A stretch of DNA of 28,476 nt, from contig CAICTM010001475.1 in the NCBI GenBank assembly GCA_903772945.1, positions 1-28,476 of the forward strand, given 5' to 3'. Positions within the stretch are counted from its first letter, which is position 1. Every line of letters starts with the position of its first letter. This DNA is from Seminavis robusta (Eukaryota; Bacillariophyta; Bacillariophyceae; Naviculales; Naviculaceae). The notes under the pieces were generated by a model, which did not search any database, had not been told where the DNA came from, and saw only the letters and a list, made by a program, of their open reading frames with translations. Shown here in pieces: positions 1-10,926 of the stretch. Position numbers and translations under genes: made by a program.

Positions 1-1102
1 CTGGCCCGTCTGACAAGGTATGATATTTTGCTTTCCCCTTCGTCTAATGATGACCAAAAATTACACTGCTTTTTTTCGACAATGTAGGTGACCTGTGAAG
101 AGATCAATAGTGGCATCAAAGCTATCCAAGATTCAGTGCTGACCCTTTCCAGTCGCTTGTCCACTGCAGAAAAGCAGATTGAATTCTTGCACAGTGACCA
201 GAAGGGGACCAGAGGGCGAGTGCATACACTGGAAACAGACAAAGGGACAGACAGTCAGGCGCAAACACAGCAGCTCTTACAAGATGCTGCCGCCAAAGCT
301 TTAAAGGGCCTTCGAAAGGCGTCCAAGGCCACTGTGAGTGAAGAGTAGAAAGGCCATCTCGACTAATGCTGTGGCCTGGATTCACTGACTTCACCCCACC
401 CCACCCTTGTCGTCTCTTGTTTAGAGTGCAAAAGATGGGTCTTCTGCTACTTCAGACAAAAGTGTGAGTGCTCATGTATGTTTCTCTCCCCCATCATAAA
501 TCACTCTCTAACAAAACAGTTGTACATTACACAGGAGAGAGAAGAAACAGGCAGAAAAGGAAAAGCTCAGACAAAAGTGTGAGTGCTTATGTATGTTGCT
601 CTCCCCCCATCATGAATCACTCTCTAACAAAACAGTTGTACATTACACAGGAGAAGGAGAAGAAGAAACAGACAGAAAAGGCAAATGCAAAAACAAAAGA
701 CAAGAATGTGAGTCTTCTTTTCCTTTCCTCATTACCCGAAAGTAATTTTACCCTTTTTGTTTTGTGCCTAACATACATCGCCTTCTCTCTCTGCTTTTCT
801 ATTCCAAAAAAGGCTCAGTTCAGATAACCCGAGCAAAAAATAGCTACAAGAAATAAAGGTAAGTCAAAAATGGATACTGTTCCAGCATGATAAAATGAGT
901 TGTAGCTAAGACATCTTTTATGTGTTGTGCTATGCTTTCACCTCTCAGAAAAACGAAGAAACCCAGGTGAGGTAATGACACAGACAGCAGAGAAAAAAGC
1001 AGGAGTCTACTCTCGTCCCCTCACTTATTTTCTTTGCTACAGGTTCATTCCAGGCGCAGCAGGAGTCGATGGAGGAGGAATTGTCGGTTGGCTCAGATGT
1101 AG
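1..1102 (+). CDS. 3' part of a spliced coiled-coil/Lys-rich protein gene (5' end outside window)
   Basis: Product not recognised. Exons are inferred from splice signals: 1-17, 88-333 (246 nt), 425-463 (39 nt), optionally 535-578 (44 nt), 651-707 (57 nt), then either 813-827 (ending at TAA) or 949-966 plus 1043-1102 (ending at TAG). Donors are GTATGA, GTGAGTG and GTGAGTC; acceptors end in TAG or CAG. Exon 88-333 follows directly in phase from 1-17, so the GTG at 88 is not a start. The large exon encodes a heptad-like helical segment (EINSGIKAIQDSVLTLSSRL onwards) probably forming a coiled coil. The tail is rich in Lys, Glu and Gln, and in the longer version ends in an Arg/Ser-rich stretch. All exons except 535-578 are multiples of three, so including that exon shifts the frame. 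A possible poly(A) signal, AAATAAA, lies near 1350. Exon choice at the 3' end is uncertain. Confidence 0.55.
452..690 (+). repeat. tandem duplication of an exon-intron cassette (unit about 115 bp)
   Basis: The unit starting at 452 (TCAGACAAAAGTGTGAGTG) recurs at 567. It contains the exon end, a complete intron (464-534 and 579-650, 71 and 72 nt) and the start of the next exon. The two introns differ by only three substitutions and one extra C, so the duplication is recent. It creates an additional 44-nt exon between two in-phase exons. Confidence 0.85.
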
Positions 1103-1585
1103 AGATTGAGACGAGTTTGGTTTGAAAGAGCAGTTTGTTAGCTTGGGTACTACGGACATGATGATGATCACGTCGGCATGAATCCCTCAGTGAGCTTACC
1201 ACAGCACGTCAGCACTACAGAGGACCTCACCTTTAAACTCCCTTGATTACATTCAAGAAACTCAGTGAGTCAGCAAGCGTCCCAACAAGAAAGCAAAGAT
1301 TGCGTGGTAGGAGATGTGCAAGTATGATCAGGGAGGGGAGCATCGATGTAAATAAATCTCTCCTAGGTTGGAAAAGAACCATTTCAAGGAGGGTGATGCG
1401 CTAATGAAGAGATTTGGAACTTTGCGTGTTCCCAGTTGACTGACCTTTTTGATGACACACAAAATGTGGCGACCTTGAAGCCGGAGGCAAGCGACATTTC
1501 GAAAAAATGGCCGTCCTTGGATTCAAAGCACGTTCGAGCTCTTCCAGGTCATTGATCCCCCCCCCCCCCCTTCAAAAACCTTCTT
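1103..1585. other. 3' flank of the coiled-coil gene, no gene seen
   Basis: Probable 3' UTR and intergenic sequence. There is an AAATAAA at about 1350 and a poly-C run (about 13 C) at 1558-1570. No ORF here looks coding. Confidence 0.4.
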
Positions 1586-1900
1586 TTATTTGTGAACATG
1601 AAGCCCCTCTGTTTTTCCCATCCCCCCGGCCATCTCCATTCTACCCCAAAAAGCCCTAGAAAACCAGTATTTACCCCACTATTGACCCTTAAATATACCC
1701 AACCTACAATTCTTTCCACAAATAGTAAAAATTCCCTTATTTGTGAACATGATTTGGTCATGTAGCCCCTCTGTTTTCCCATCCCCCCGCCATCTCCATT
1801 CTACCCAAAAGCCCTAGAAAACTAGGTATTTACCCCACTATTGACCCTTAAATATTACCCAACCTACGATTTTTTCCACAAATAGTAGTAAAATTCCCGT
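1586..1900. repeat. imperfect direct tandem duplication, unit about 150-163 bp
   Basis: Copy 1 (1586-1735) and copy 2 (1737-1900) share the order TTATTTGTGAACATG, then CCCCTCTGTTTTCCCATCC, CCATCTCCATTCTACCC, CCCACTATTGACCCTTAAAT and CCACAAATAGTA. Copy 2 carries a small insertion (TTTGGTCATGT) and scattered one-base indels. The sequence is C/T-rich with no coding signal. Confidence 0.85.
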
Positions 1901-2660
1901 AGAATCCTCTATTTTATCCCCCAACCCCCTAAACTGCTCTTTTTTTGCAACGGTTTTATAGATGTGTGAATGAAAGCACGACTCTCTTGGGCAGTTCTTT
2001 CATTCCCAGTTCCTTGTGGGAGTTGAACCTGACAGGATGTTCTTCGAAGTCAACAGGGTCCACGTCATCACTGTGACTCGTGCTTTTGAAATATGCTGGT
2101 GTTGGTGGGACTGAGGCGATCTTAATCGTTCGATTTGATTTAGAGTGTGGGTTAATGTATTCCTCGACATCATAATGGGGTCTCGTTTTAGAGTCTGGTT
2201 AATGAGACAGTTAATGGGGTTCTCGTTTTGCAGGAGAGATGTTAGGGCTTAGGTCCAAAGTGTGCCGTGGCATTAAATGTCAATGATGTCATCGCAGCCT
2301 TGAGATTTCAAAAAGAGACTGGCTATTTATTGCTGCTAGTTTCGTCACGCCTGCCTGGTATCCATCTCTAAGTAATGTCAAGCTGCAAAGATAATTGCTC
2401 CAGAAAATCCTTCTGCCAAACAATGAATCGACCTGCGAGCCATTCTGTGCAGTTTTCAGGTGCTTTTGGCAGAAAAAAAAGTCATCTGCCAGAGAAAAAC
2501 ACCCTCCCGGCAGAAAAAAAACACCTCCCGGCAGAAAAAGCCATGCCGGCTTTCGGAACTGCAGAGTTCGAGGGCTTCTGCAGAGTGCACGCCAGCCTGC
2601 TTCAGGAAAAAAAGTGTTTCTGCGGACTCAAAAAGGGCGTTTCTGCAGAGTTTTTCATTC
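1901..2660. other. non-coding stretch with short direct repeats
   Basis: Around 2173-2235 a phrase like TTAATGGGGTTCTCGTTTT occurs twice. At 2459-2545 GGCAGAAAAA-type units recur with CACCTCCCGGCAGAAAAA spacing, making apparent Lys-rich ORFs in several frames that look like low-complexity artefacts. Only the sequence from about 2661 onward has recognisable coding content. Confidence 0.4.
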
Positions 2661-2885
2661 CCAGTGATCCTATGGCAAGGCAACCCCATCAGCACTGTCA
2701 AGACCTTCGGGACACGACACTGCAGCCTATGCAACAGGGAGCGACTCGAGATACTGAAACGATCCAGAGAATCGCCAGAAAACCTGATCAACTCCTGCAA
2801 CGAAATATACGGAGCATGCCGACATAAGCCTCGATTTCATAAGTACCACAATAGCCCAAGCACTGATGATTCCCAAGGGGGATGA
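2661..2885 (+). pseudogene. C-terminal fragment of a GIY-YIG endonuclease, Penelope-like retroelement type
   Basis: In the frame ending with TGA at 2883-2885 the peptide contains LWQGNPISTVKTFGTRHCSL, then CNRERLEIL, LINSCNEIYGACRHKPRFH and finally STDDS. As I recall the family, the C-x-L-C...E-(K/R)-L-x-I...LIN...E...CRH(K)xxF pattern marks the end of GIY-YIG endonuclease domains attached to Penelope-like reverse transcriptases. Only this tail is present: the GIY and YIG strands, the catalytic Arg/Glu region and any reverse transcriptase are missing upstream, where low-complexity sequence lies instead. A dead 3' remnant is therefore most likely. A domain search would settle the assignment, which rests on motif memory. 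Confidence 0.5.
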
Positions 2886-3412
2886 AAAAGTCAAACAACT
2901 GAAAAGTTACCACAGAGTCAAGCCTGTGTTTTGGCGATTCCGCAGTTTGTGCTGATCAAGAGTAAAACTACTTAATTCAGTCACTTTTTGCTAAAATCCT
3001 AGGTCAAAACCCAGTCTAGCGATTTCTACACAAACAGAATCACCAGCAAGATGACAAACTGAGGCATGTCGACCCAAAGAAAAACAAAGCATATTCAAAT
3101 TAAAAAACCAATCAGCTTGGCACAAGTAGGAACCAAACACAGTCGGGGGCGTGGTACACATGCAAATAAGACACGCTCGCATGCATGACAGATGGAATCA
3201 ACACGATCCATTTCAACGAAACCCCAGCTACCTTGCGTCGTTACTTCACATACAACCAAACAGAAACTCCTTCTACCGTGGGAGAAGCACGCTGCATTGA
3301 ACATCTCTCCTCGCCACTGTATTAGTTGTCACAAACGCAGAGTCCAATAAAGTCATGTCCACTTTATAGCCACAATAAGGGAACTGACCAAGCAGCACCC
3401 AGGAGACTGGTC
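2886..3412. other. intergenic sequence upstream of the broken large gene
   Basis: No convincing ORF, RNA gene or repeat was seen. An AATAAAG sequence occurs near 3346. The last tens of bases before 3413 would be the leader and promoter of the downstream gene. Confidence 0.35.
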
Positions 3413-6400
3413 ATGGATCCTAATTCGTCCCAGGAAAACATGGGTAAGTACAATCAAGGACATTAGCAACTAAACCAAAAATGAACATACCATGCACAGC
3501 TAACTAAACTCCACCTGTTGCTTGTCTACTTGCATTCGTCAGACAATGCCAGCAAGCGTCGTTCTCCAAGCATTGGTGAAGATGCAGACTCTACCAAGAG
3601 AAGCAAGGTTGGTTCACCCACCAATGACATTGACAAGATGGAAGCGGAAGCCTCTCTAAACAAAATTGCTCAGGAAAGTGGGCCCCCCAATATCAAAGAT
3701 AAGGATTCCAATGACAAACCATCATCCAACACCGTTATCACTGGAGGCAAGGGCGTTGGCGAAGCAGGTTCCATGCTGTCAGACCTTTCCGATTTAGAGT
3801 CAGTTGCTAGCTGGCCCGAGTGGAAGGACGGTGATGCTGATTTGTAGTACTTGGAACTACTTTCTGATACAGATTCAGCCAAGCAAGCGAGAAAAGAAGC
3901 AAATAGTCACAAGCCAGAGGGCTGGGGGAAGTCTGCTAGAGTTTTTGCTGATGTTGAGAAGACCTTTTCAAATCCCCAGAAAGCAAACATGATCGATAGC
4001 GACAATAGCATGGGGTCCAAGGGCATCAGAATGCCGAAAAGAACCAAAGTGGTAGAAAAACAATTCATCCACCATGAGCTCCTAGACCACCACAATGCTC
4101 ATGCTCGGCCAAGTATGTCTCCCTGGCATTCCCCAATTCGTAACCTTCGAAGCATCTCCAACCCCATCACCACCCAAACCAGAGAAACCAAAGGGACATT
4201 TCAATATCTCATACACCAAGCCTAAGATTTTCGATGAAAATGATACAGTTCCCGAGGGCTGCGATGCCGAAGCAGTGCCTTGCAGATGGAACTTGCTGAC
4301 CAGAGATTTGACTGATAATGGTATCACAAAGAAGGAACAGAAGAGGCAATCCAGAGCCAACAGCTCTCCAGATCTGCCAGAGGAGAAAAAGATCGAGGCT
4401 GAGCAAAACAAAAAGAAGATGGATCAGGACGAAGCCAGACAATTGAAGCTCATTGAGGAAGCCAAGAAAGCAACGATTGGCTACAGAATGCATTGTGGAG
4501 TCGGTAAGAAAGTCTTCGGACCAATGGAGGGAGCGTCAGGAGTTGCCACAACAGATAGCGGTTACAAGGCTTTGCGGAATAGACACACTTTGATTCCAAA
4601 GCTATTCTTGGATGTTGTTAAGAGTCCAAGCACGAAGAAGAAAAACATCTTGCCCGAAGGCCCGGTCGTGTGTTTCTTTCACCCGTCACAGACAAAGAGA
4701 AGCACAATCCACCTCTAGTGCAAAATCTCAGTTTGATAAGAGCCGACTTTGAAAAGATGCGGACGAAAGGTGGGCAGCATTACCCCGGGACAGCTCGAAA
4801 GATCAGAGATGCTCGATCCATGACAACAAAACCTCCAGCTGGACATGCTAGACCTGGGATGGACCAGATCCACCACTTCGATGGCTACAGAGATGCAGTA
4901 CCAGAATGCAACAGAAAATCCAAAAAATTGGGCGAGTACTTCCTGTATGTAGAGTGCCGCAACAGTGGCGCTTGCTATTGCCGGCAATGTTTTCTGGTCA
5001 TTGCCAACGGTATGCACGACGGTTTATATGCTCGGAAACCTGGTATTGAACCTGTGCCATATGCTCTGTCCTACAGAGCTTGGAAGGGACTCTACAGAAA
5101 TGCGATACCACACGGGAGAAACTCAAGCACATTCAATTCTCCCGACACCACAAAAATCCACGAGACAATATGGATCATTGGTGCACCGAGGATCAAAGGT
5201 ATCCACATTGAAGCTGCCCAAGCTATGACAAGCAGTTCTGCATCATGATGACGGATGTTTTCTGTGGATCCTTCAACAAGAGCTTTGCCGGGAGATTCTA
5301 CATCATTGGCTACCCAATGCAGGGCACATTGTCTAGCCAGAGTTTCGGTTTCATGCCCGGGTTGGAGCCCATCTGCAACAACACCCTCTGCTTCAAGGTA
5401 TCGAAGAGTCCACACCACAAAAGCTTGAAAAGACGTGGCAATCGCATGCTCAATACCTGCATCATCTCGAAGCACCACAACTCGAACTCTCTCTTTGATA
5501 ATGGGAGACCTGGGAACATCCACTCAGTTGCAACCTACAACTGGGTGCACGTCCGGCGGACGGTTATTCACAACTATATCTGGGAGATGATTATTCGGAA
5601 GATGGCACACTTGAAGACCCCTACCCAACTTGGAAGGTCTTCGACCCTGCCATACCAAACATTTCAGGACGTGTACAGTGACTGGGTTGTTGGTGATTTG
5701 GTGAAGGAGACAAGATCCTTCCCTCTTACAGAGAATACACTCTATGCCAATGTGAAGCCCATCTTGAAGCTGTTGGGAATCCGTCCTTCTCATCATGGTT
5801 GGGAATCAAGCAAGTCTTCATCCACCATGATTGTCTCGTGGCGTCTGATCTACTTAGAGTCAACAGGAGGCAAAAAGTCAACAGGAGGCGTGGTGCTGCG
5901 ATGCAATGGGGGAAAAGCTGCCATGATCAACACCACACTAGACACAGATGATAGGGGTGAGGTGCAGCAGGCAGGAAAGCAGTACTTGTCTAACAAGCCC
6001 CCGAAGTGGCTGACTCATTGCATGGACTTGCATGTTGTCCAGGTGCCCGAAGAACCATTGAAGGTGCTTTTGAAAATTGCCAAAAAGCAAATCTTGTCCG
6101 TCCCCCATGACTACAACAAAGAGACGAGCAGATTCTGTGGAGAGACAGCCCGGCCATACAGTCCAGCCTTGCGTTCATTGCGGGTGGTGCGAGCATTCCA
6201 AGAGGGGACAGAGCCAAATGGCTACGGCCTATGCAGACTGTTCGATTACAATAAGCTTGGCCAGGGAGACCAAGAGTCTGTCTTGAAGGCACGTACTTGG
6301 TGTGTGGAAACAGCCCTCCAGAAAGCTTTTGGGGAGTGTGCAAGTCTTGAGGATTACCATGTGTTCGATCAAGCTGACTGCCGCCACAGTACCTTTGACA

Positions 6401-7059
6401 CAGATTTGAAGGAAGTCAGCGCCAGTCACCTTGAGCTTCAGCCATCATACCTTTGAAAGATCTAGGATCTTGGTGGGAGGGCAGTGTTTGCGGAGATCCC
6501 ACTTGACTGATATGGTAAATTTGGCAGGTACCACATTGGTCCAAACAATCAGACAGGTCAGCTCACCTACACCAAGAGTGGAAGCGCCCTAGTTGGACCA
6601 ATGTCACTTTCTCGGGAGGTTGGATACATCACCCATGTTCAGGCTAACCGGCACATCCGTGTTATGGTGATTTTGTTCCCTCGAGATGTCTCAAAGTTTG
6701 AGCCCTTGAAATTGAAGGCGAATATGGTGCGTGTGTAACCTCACATCCAGTATCGCAAGTCCTTTTCGAAGGAACATTATTGTGAAGGCATTGCTCTCGG
6801 CGCAGACATAGAAAAGCATCTACGTCTCATTGACATCCTTGATTACCACATTAAGGTTCGCAATGTTGAATCTGACGATGATATCACTGATGACGGGAAT
6901 AGCGACGACGAGAAGGACTATTCTACAACAATAGAGGAGCCCGAAAGCAAAAAGAAGATTTCGGAGGAATTCAAAGGACTGAAAAATTGGGGGGACATGT
7001 CTCCACTCAACAAATTTTACAACGAGGACTTCAAGAATGTGAACAAATGCTTTGCATGA
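3413..7059 (+). pseudogene. large broken gene of unknown family (about 1,180 codons)
   Basis: ATG at 3413 opens a 31-nt first exon (MDPNSSQENM), followed by an intron 3444-3542 (GTAAGT...TTCGTCAG). Exon 2 starts at 3543 and continues the phase. The frame then breaks repeatedly: TAG at 3845-3847 with the same frame continuing; frameshifts near 4095-4140, near 4660-4690 and at about 5230-5248; then a long clean frame 5245-6456. After TGA (6454) and two further stops up to about 6522, the same frame continues through another stop (TAA 6736) to TGA 7057-7059. The N-terminus is acidic and Ser/Lys-rich, the middle has a Lys/Glu-rich helix (about 4320-4480), and the C-terminus is strongly acidic (VESDDDITDDGNSDDEKDYS). 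No domain was recognised. Frames and stops agree with one ancestral gene that has decayed. The alternative, several short genes or unrecognised introns, fits less well because no GT-AG pairs explain the shifts. Confidence 0.55.
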
Positions 7060-8376
7060 TTGCGTTGCGTGTGTTCTTGTTTCTCCGCAAAAAAAAAAAC
7101 TGCAGGCTTTGTTCTCATTCGCTTAGAAACACTTATCATAATCCAAAGATATTAACAAAAAAAACTCTCAGAAACCTACACAAAGTTCATCGTAAACTCC
7201 ATTTCATTGTCACCAGATGAGCAGGACAACAGACTTTCTACTTTGTTGCCTTCCTTAGCCTCCAGTTTATTATTGACACTTCCAATAGAGACCCTGTTTG
7301 CTTTTGTGGCAGGAGGAGCAGTTTGTTTTCTGACCACCTTTACCGTCTCAGATTGTTTAGGGAATACAGGACGGTACAGCTCTTCGTCGCCCTCCTCATT
7401 GGAGGAGTCCAAGACAATTTCATATACTTGGTCCTCTCTCTGCATTCTCCCTCCTCTCTCATCTGATTCTGACTCATGGTCGCTGCTATCGTCACTGCTA
7501 TCATCCTTGCACGACAGTTTCATATTACCATTCAAGTCGACTTTCAACTCGTCCAAGTCCCCATCAACCGTTTCATCTTCATCGCTTGATTCCATGTTAG
7601 CTTCATCGTCAAGCATCTGCTTCCCATACACATCTACTTTCAGTTCCGAGGTAGAAACAATGCAAACTGGGATGGGATCCTTGATGCGATACCTTTTCAT
7701 GAAAAGCCTGCAGTGTTCCTTCTGAAGCATCTTTTCCACAGCCTTCTTTGTGAAATTGATAGTTCTCTTGTCAGCTATCAAGTGCTTGTGGCAGCTATCA
7801 CGAATCTTCTGGTCCCAAGCAGTGGCAAGGCATGGTTTGAGGTGACAGATGTCACAGTGGCGAGCTATGATGCCATCTTCCTCGTCCTCCTTGCTCTGTC
7901 CATAGCCCGACGGCCTGTACACTATCTTGCCCTCGCTAGGCTCGTACTCAGATGACTCTCTTGGGTATCCTTCTACCGTGAAGTTCAGCCTTGATTGTTT
8001 GCTGTCCACTGCTCCACTGCTAGACTCCTTCCTCTTCCCTTGTCTGTGCTTGGCAGTCCTTGATCTTTGACCACCTGCTGCAGTCCTCTTCTCACCAGTC
8101 TTCTTCCCTTAACAGGTTCCTTTCTTGTCATTGGTCTTCTTGCTTCTCTTCTTCCTATTTGCAACCAAACCACTATCAAAAACATGGCCCATCTTCTCCA
8201 TGAAGAGGATTCGACTCGCTGACAGTGTTTCTGGAGGTGAAATTGGAGCGTGGTCTTTTAGGTTTCTGGTGGCCCACCTATCACCTGGAGCCCTCGACTT
8301 GTTGAGCTTGAACTCGAAACAAAGATTGCAGGTATCTTCTTCTAGACACAGAGGGCACCCACTATACAAGATCCTG

Positions 8377-8808
8377 TGCAATACACGGCTCTTAGCCTTA
8401 TTCGCGACTTGATCCTAGATAGGGTTTGAGTTCGACTCATGACTGAGTCTCTCGTGAATAGTCATTTGAGACAGGGTTCTCAATGACCGCGCTAGTCATA
8501 CTAGGTTGATGATGAAACATCGCTCTAGATATTTAGCCAGCGTGGAGTACTTCCACGCTACTAGATCCATGCTAGACAAACCTTCCACGCGTTCTGTTTT
8601 AGGATCGTGGAGAGACGTAGGATTACTACCGCAACCTACTCTATCACACTTTATAGTCTCCCGCGGGAAGCCAGATCTACGATCCCTTGATGATGATAAC
8701 TCTCTCGTTGATTAGTTTTCATAGCTTTCTAATCTCTCTCATACACTTTCATTTTCCTCAAACTCAAAACACTCGAAAGATTCTTTACACTAGCTTTAGC
8801 GTAGTGCA
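8377..8808 (+). repeat. gypsy 5' LTR
   Basis: This 432-bp repeat is matched by 12424-12859. By eye the pair shows about nine substitutions and several small indels, including one extra ACACTCGAAA-type unit in the 3' copy. A TATA-like TTTATAG is at 8650-8656. Several inverted repeats lie between 8434 and 8559 and are annotated separately. Confidence 0.92.
8434..8559. promoter_or_regulatory. cluster of four inverted repeats in the gypsy LTR
   Basis: Four dyads follow each other: GACTCA-TGAC-TGAGTC (8434-8449); GTCATTTGAGA...TCTCAATGAC (8461-8487, a perfect 10-bp stem in the 3' LTR at 12508-12533); CTAGT-CAT-ACTAG (8492-8504); AGCGTGGA-GTACT-TCCACGCT (8539-8559). The TGAGTC and GTCAT cores resemble bZIP-type half sites. 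Regulatory use is inferred from position in the LTR and retention in the other copies. Confidence 0.4.
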
Positions 8809-9210
8809 TTTTGTTAACAAACCAAATAGCTTTCAGCTACCCTCAACCATATTCCTTTCACCATGAAGTTGGCTCAAGAAAGCATGCGTCCGCAACTTCG
8901 AGAAACAGTTGCGTGACAAACCATTCTCCTCTCTCGACAATGACGAAGAAACAAGATCGACGATACTCGTGCAACCACTGCAACTTCGCAACCACGTTGC
9001 CAAGCGCAAACAGAAGACTCTGACAATGAGGACAACTCCTCTATCAATTTCAATCACTTGGATGGAGAAATCTCTAACTGAGGACTAGGCCAGGATGATG
9101 ACTCAATGGAACCAGTTTCCGATTTCTCTACCAAAGTGATGAAGATATCTCACTAACTAGTAAACAAGAATTGTTAGTCGAGTGCAAACGATGAACACTA
9201 CGGCAAATAG
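8809..9210 (+). pseudogene. gypsy gag region, degenerate
   Basis: Between the 5' LTR and the protease-like ORF only short, stop-interrupted frames remain. No CCHC zinc knuckle is visible. A normal gypsy gag would need several hundred codons, so most of it is deleted or unrecognisable. Confidence 0.4.
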
Positions 9211-9567
9211 ATGATTGCTAGAAGCTCTCAACTAGACTCTGATACTATTAGCATCGTTAACCTCGTCCGTGGCCAACCACCTCGTAAACGTCGCAAGACA
9301 AGAGACCTCAAACCCATCGTCTATGTTAGATTAACAAGCGAGAAAAAGGGAAACCAAAACCCTACACTCCGTTGCTTACTGGATACAGGGCATCCGGAAC
9401 TTATTGCTCAACTCATGCTAAGATTCCATGAAGAATCTGGGGGCGTCCAAACATTAGTGCTCTACCTGAAGGAATTTAACCCGCACAAGTGCAAGGTGCA
9501 ATGTATTCCTGATTCCACAATAGAATTATCGATGGGTTTACACGTCACCAAGAGCTTGGGCGTATGA
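9211..9567 (+). pseudogene. gypsy aspartic protease fragment
   Basis: This is a 118-codon open frame. RGQPPRKRRKTRDLKPIVYV precedes a sequence with LRCLLDTGHPELI, matching the retropepsin active-site strand (LxDTG, normally LIDTGAS). The catalytic Asp-Thr-Gly is kept, but the residues after it (HPE in place of A-S-x) are altered and the frame ends soon after. The enzyme would cleave the retroelement polyprotein. It is part of the broken pol of the surrounding gypsy copy. Confidence 0.6.
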
Positions 9568-9778
9568 CATGATCATAGTGTCGAGACATTCTCTCTGACT
9601 AGGATTCAAGTTCGATTTCACTACCATGTCATGGAATGGGACGGCGCATCTATTCCTATGAAAGACAGCGACACCAATGAAGAAGAGAACTTCTTCATTC
9701 CTGATCCTACTGCTTGGAGAACAGTGCGATGTCTCAAGAAGATTTTTGATGCGAAATAGAACAAGCTGACTTAAGGCA

Positions 9779-10640
9779 GGTTTGGCAAAGTCAAGATCAG
9801 TTAAACACGGAAGAGAAGGAACAGCTTCATTCCTTACTGACGAAGTACTCTGACCTATTCGATGGTACTTTAGGAAAGTGGCAGATGGACGACTACGAAG
9901 TAGAACTTCTCCCTGATGCTAAACCCTACATGCCAGGGCTTACCCTATCCACGGGTCCATACCAACACTCTTAAAAGGAGTTGAACGTCTCGTGAGGCAG
10001 AGTACTCAAGAAGTAAACGTTCCGAGTGGGCGCACCAATTCATCATTCCCAAGAAAGATGATCTGTACGATTCATCTCTGTATTTCCGGGAACTGAACAA
10101 AAGGATTAAGCGAAAGCTTATCCTATCCAAAATACAGGACATGTCTTGAATCTAGATGGATTCAAATACGCTACTAGTCTAGACCTGAACATGGGATACT
10201 ATCACATCGAGCTGTCACCTCACTCGAAGCAACTCTGTACCATCGTACTCCCGTGGGGAAAGTACGAGTACCAGAGGTTGCCAATGGGCCTATGTAATAG
10301 TCCGCATCTTCCAAGAGAAGATGGGAACACTAATGCACGACCTAGAATATCCGTGCATACATATGATCTACTCATCCTAAAGGCGATCTAGCAGATACGT
10401 TGAAAAGTTGGATGAAGTTCTCCGAAGGCTTCGAGAAGCCGGACTTAAGATCAATGCTACCAAGTCCTTCCGCAAGGAGAACTTGAATACCTAGGTTACT
10501 GGATTACTCGAGAAGGATCCAACCTATAACCAAGAAAAAAACGCGATCCAGAATTCGATCCCCTACCAACAGAAAAGAACTCCGTAGATTCATTGGACGG
10601 GTGAACTACTATCGAGACATATATGGAACGCAAAACAAAT
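9779..10640 (+). pseudogene. gypsy reverse transcriptase fragment
   Basis: The pre-RT segment (VWQSQDQLNTEEKEQLHSLL, then KYSDLFDGTLGKW) starts near 9779. The RT core is clearest at 10146-10391, with the palm strand ATSLDLNMGYYHI (the Asp of motif A) followed by LPWGKYEYQRLPMGLCNSP, a Ty3/gypsy hallmark. The YxDD box is damaged: only TYDLLIL is visible near 10365. Several one-base losses switch the frame between 9930 and 10640. The original role was minus- and plus-strand DNA synthesis on the element RNA. This copy cannot make it. Confidence 0.75.
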
Positions 10641-10695
10641 AAAGCCATGTCGATGATAAAAATGGGAAGCGGAACACGACAAGGCCTTTAGCCAG

Positions 10696-10926
10696 ATGAA
10701 GAAGATCATCAGCAAAGAAACTTTGCTCGCCTACCCTGACTTCAACGATACATTCGTTATCAACACGGATGCGAGTGATACTCAACTAGGTGCAGTAATT
10801 CCCCAGAAGGGAAAACATACGCGTTCTACAGCAGAAACTCAACCCTGCTCAAACACGTTCACAGTTACCGAGAAGGAACTTCTCAGTATCGTAGAAACTC
10901 TAAAAGAGTTCCGTAAATTCTTCTAG
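10696..10926 (+). pseudogene. gypsy RNase H fragment
   Basis: A 76-codon open frame holds INTDASDTQLGAVI, the first RNase H Asp strand of Ty3/gypsy Pol, and FTVTEKELLSIVETLKEFRK, which carries the second acidic residue (Glu of TEKELL). The frame stops at 10924, and the remaining RNase H and tether are shifted out of frame. It follows the RT fragment directly, as expected for RT-RNase H. Confidence 0.75.

Noticed and set aside
88..348. Apparent 86-codon gene starting with GTG at 88
   Set aside because: It follows an AG acceptor and continues the phase of 1-17. It is an internal exon, and its end runs past the GTGAGTG donor at 334.
2375..2827. 150-codon Lys-rich ORF overlapping other ORFs
   Set aside because: Three frames and the minus strand are all open through A-rich GGCAGAAAAA repeats. 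Only the GIY-YIG-like frame from 2661 shows family motifs.
7207..7725. Ser/Leu-rich 172-codon ORF on the plus strand
   Set aside because: It is the antisense of the acidic half of the Cys-rich gene, whose minus-strand frame is far longer and carries Cys motifs.
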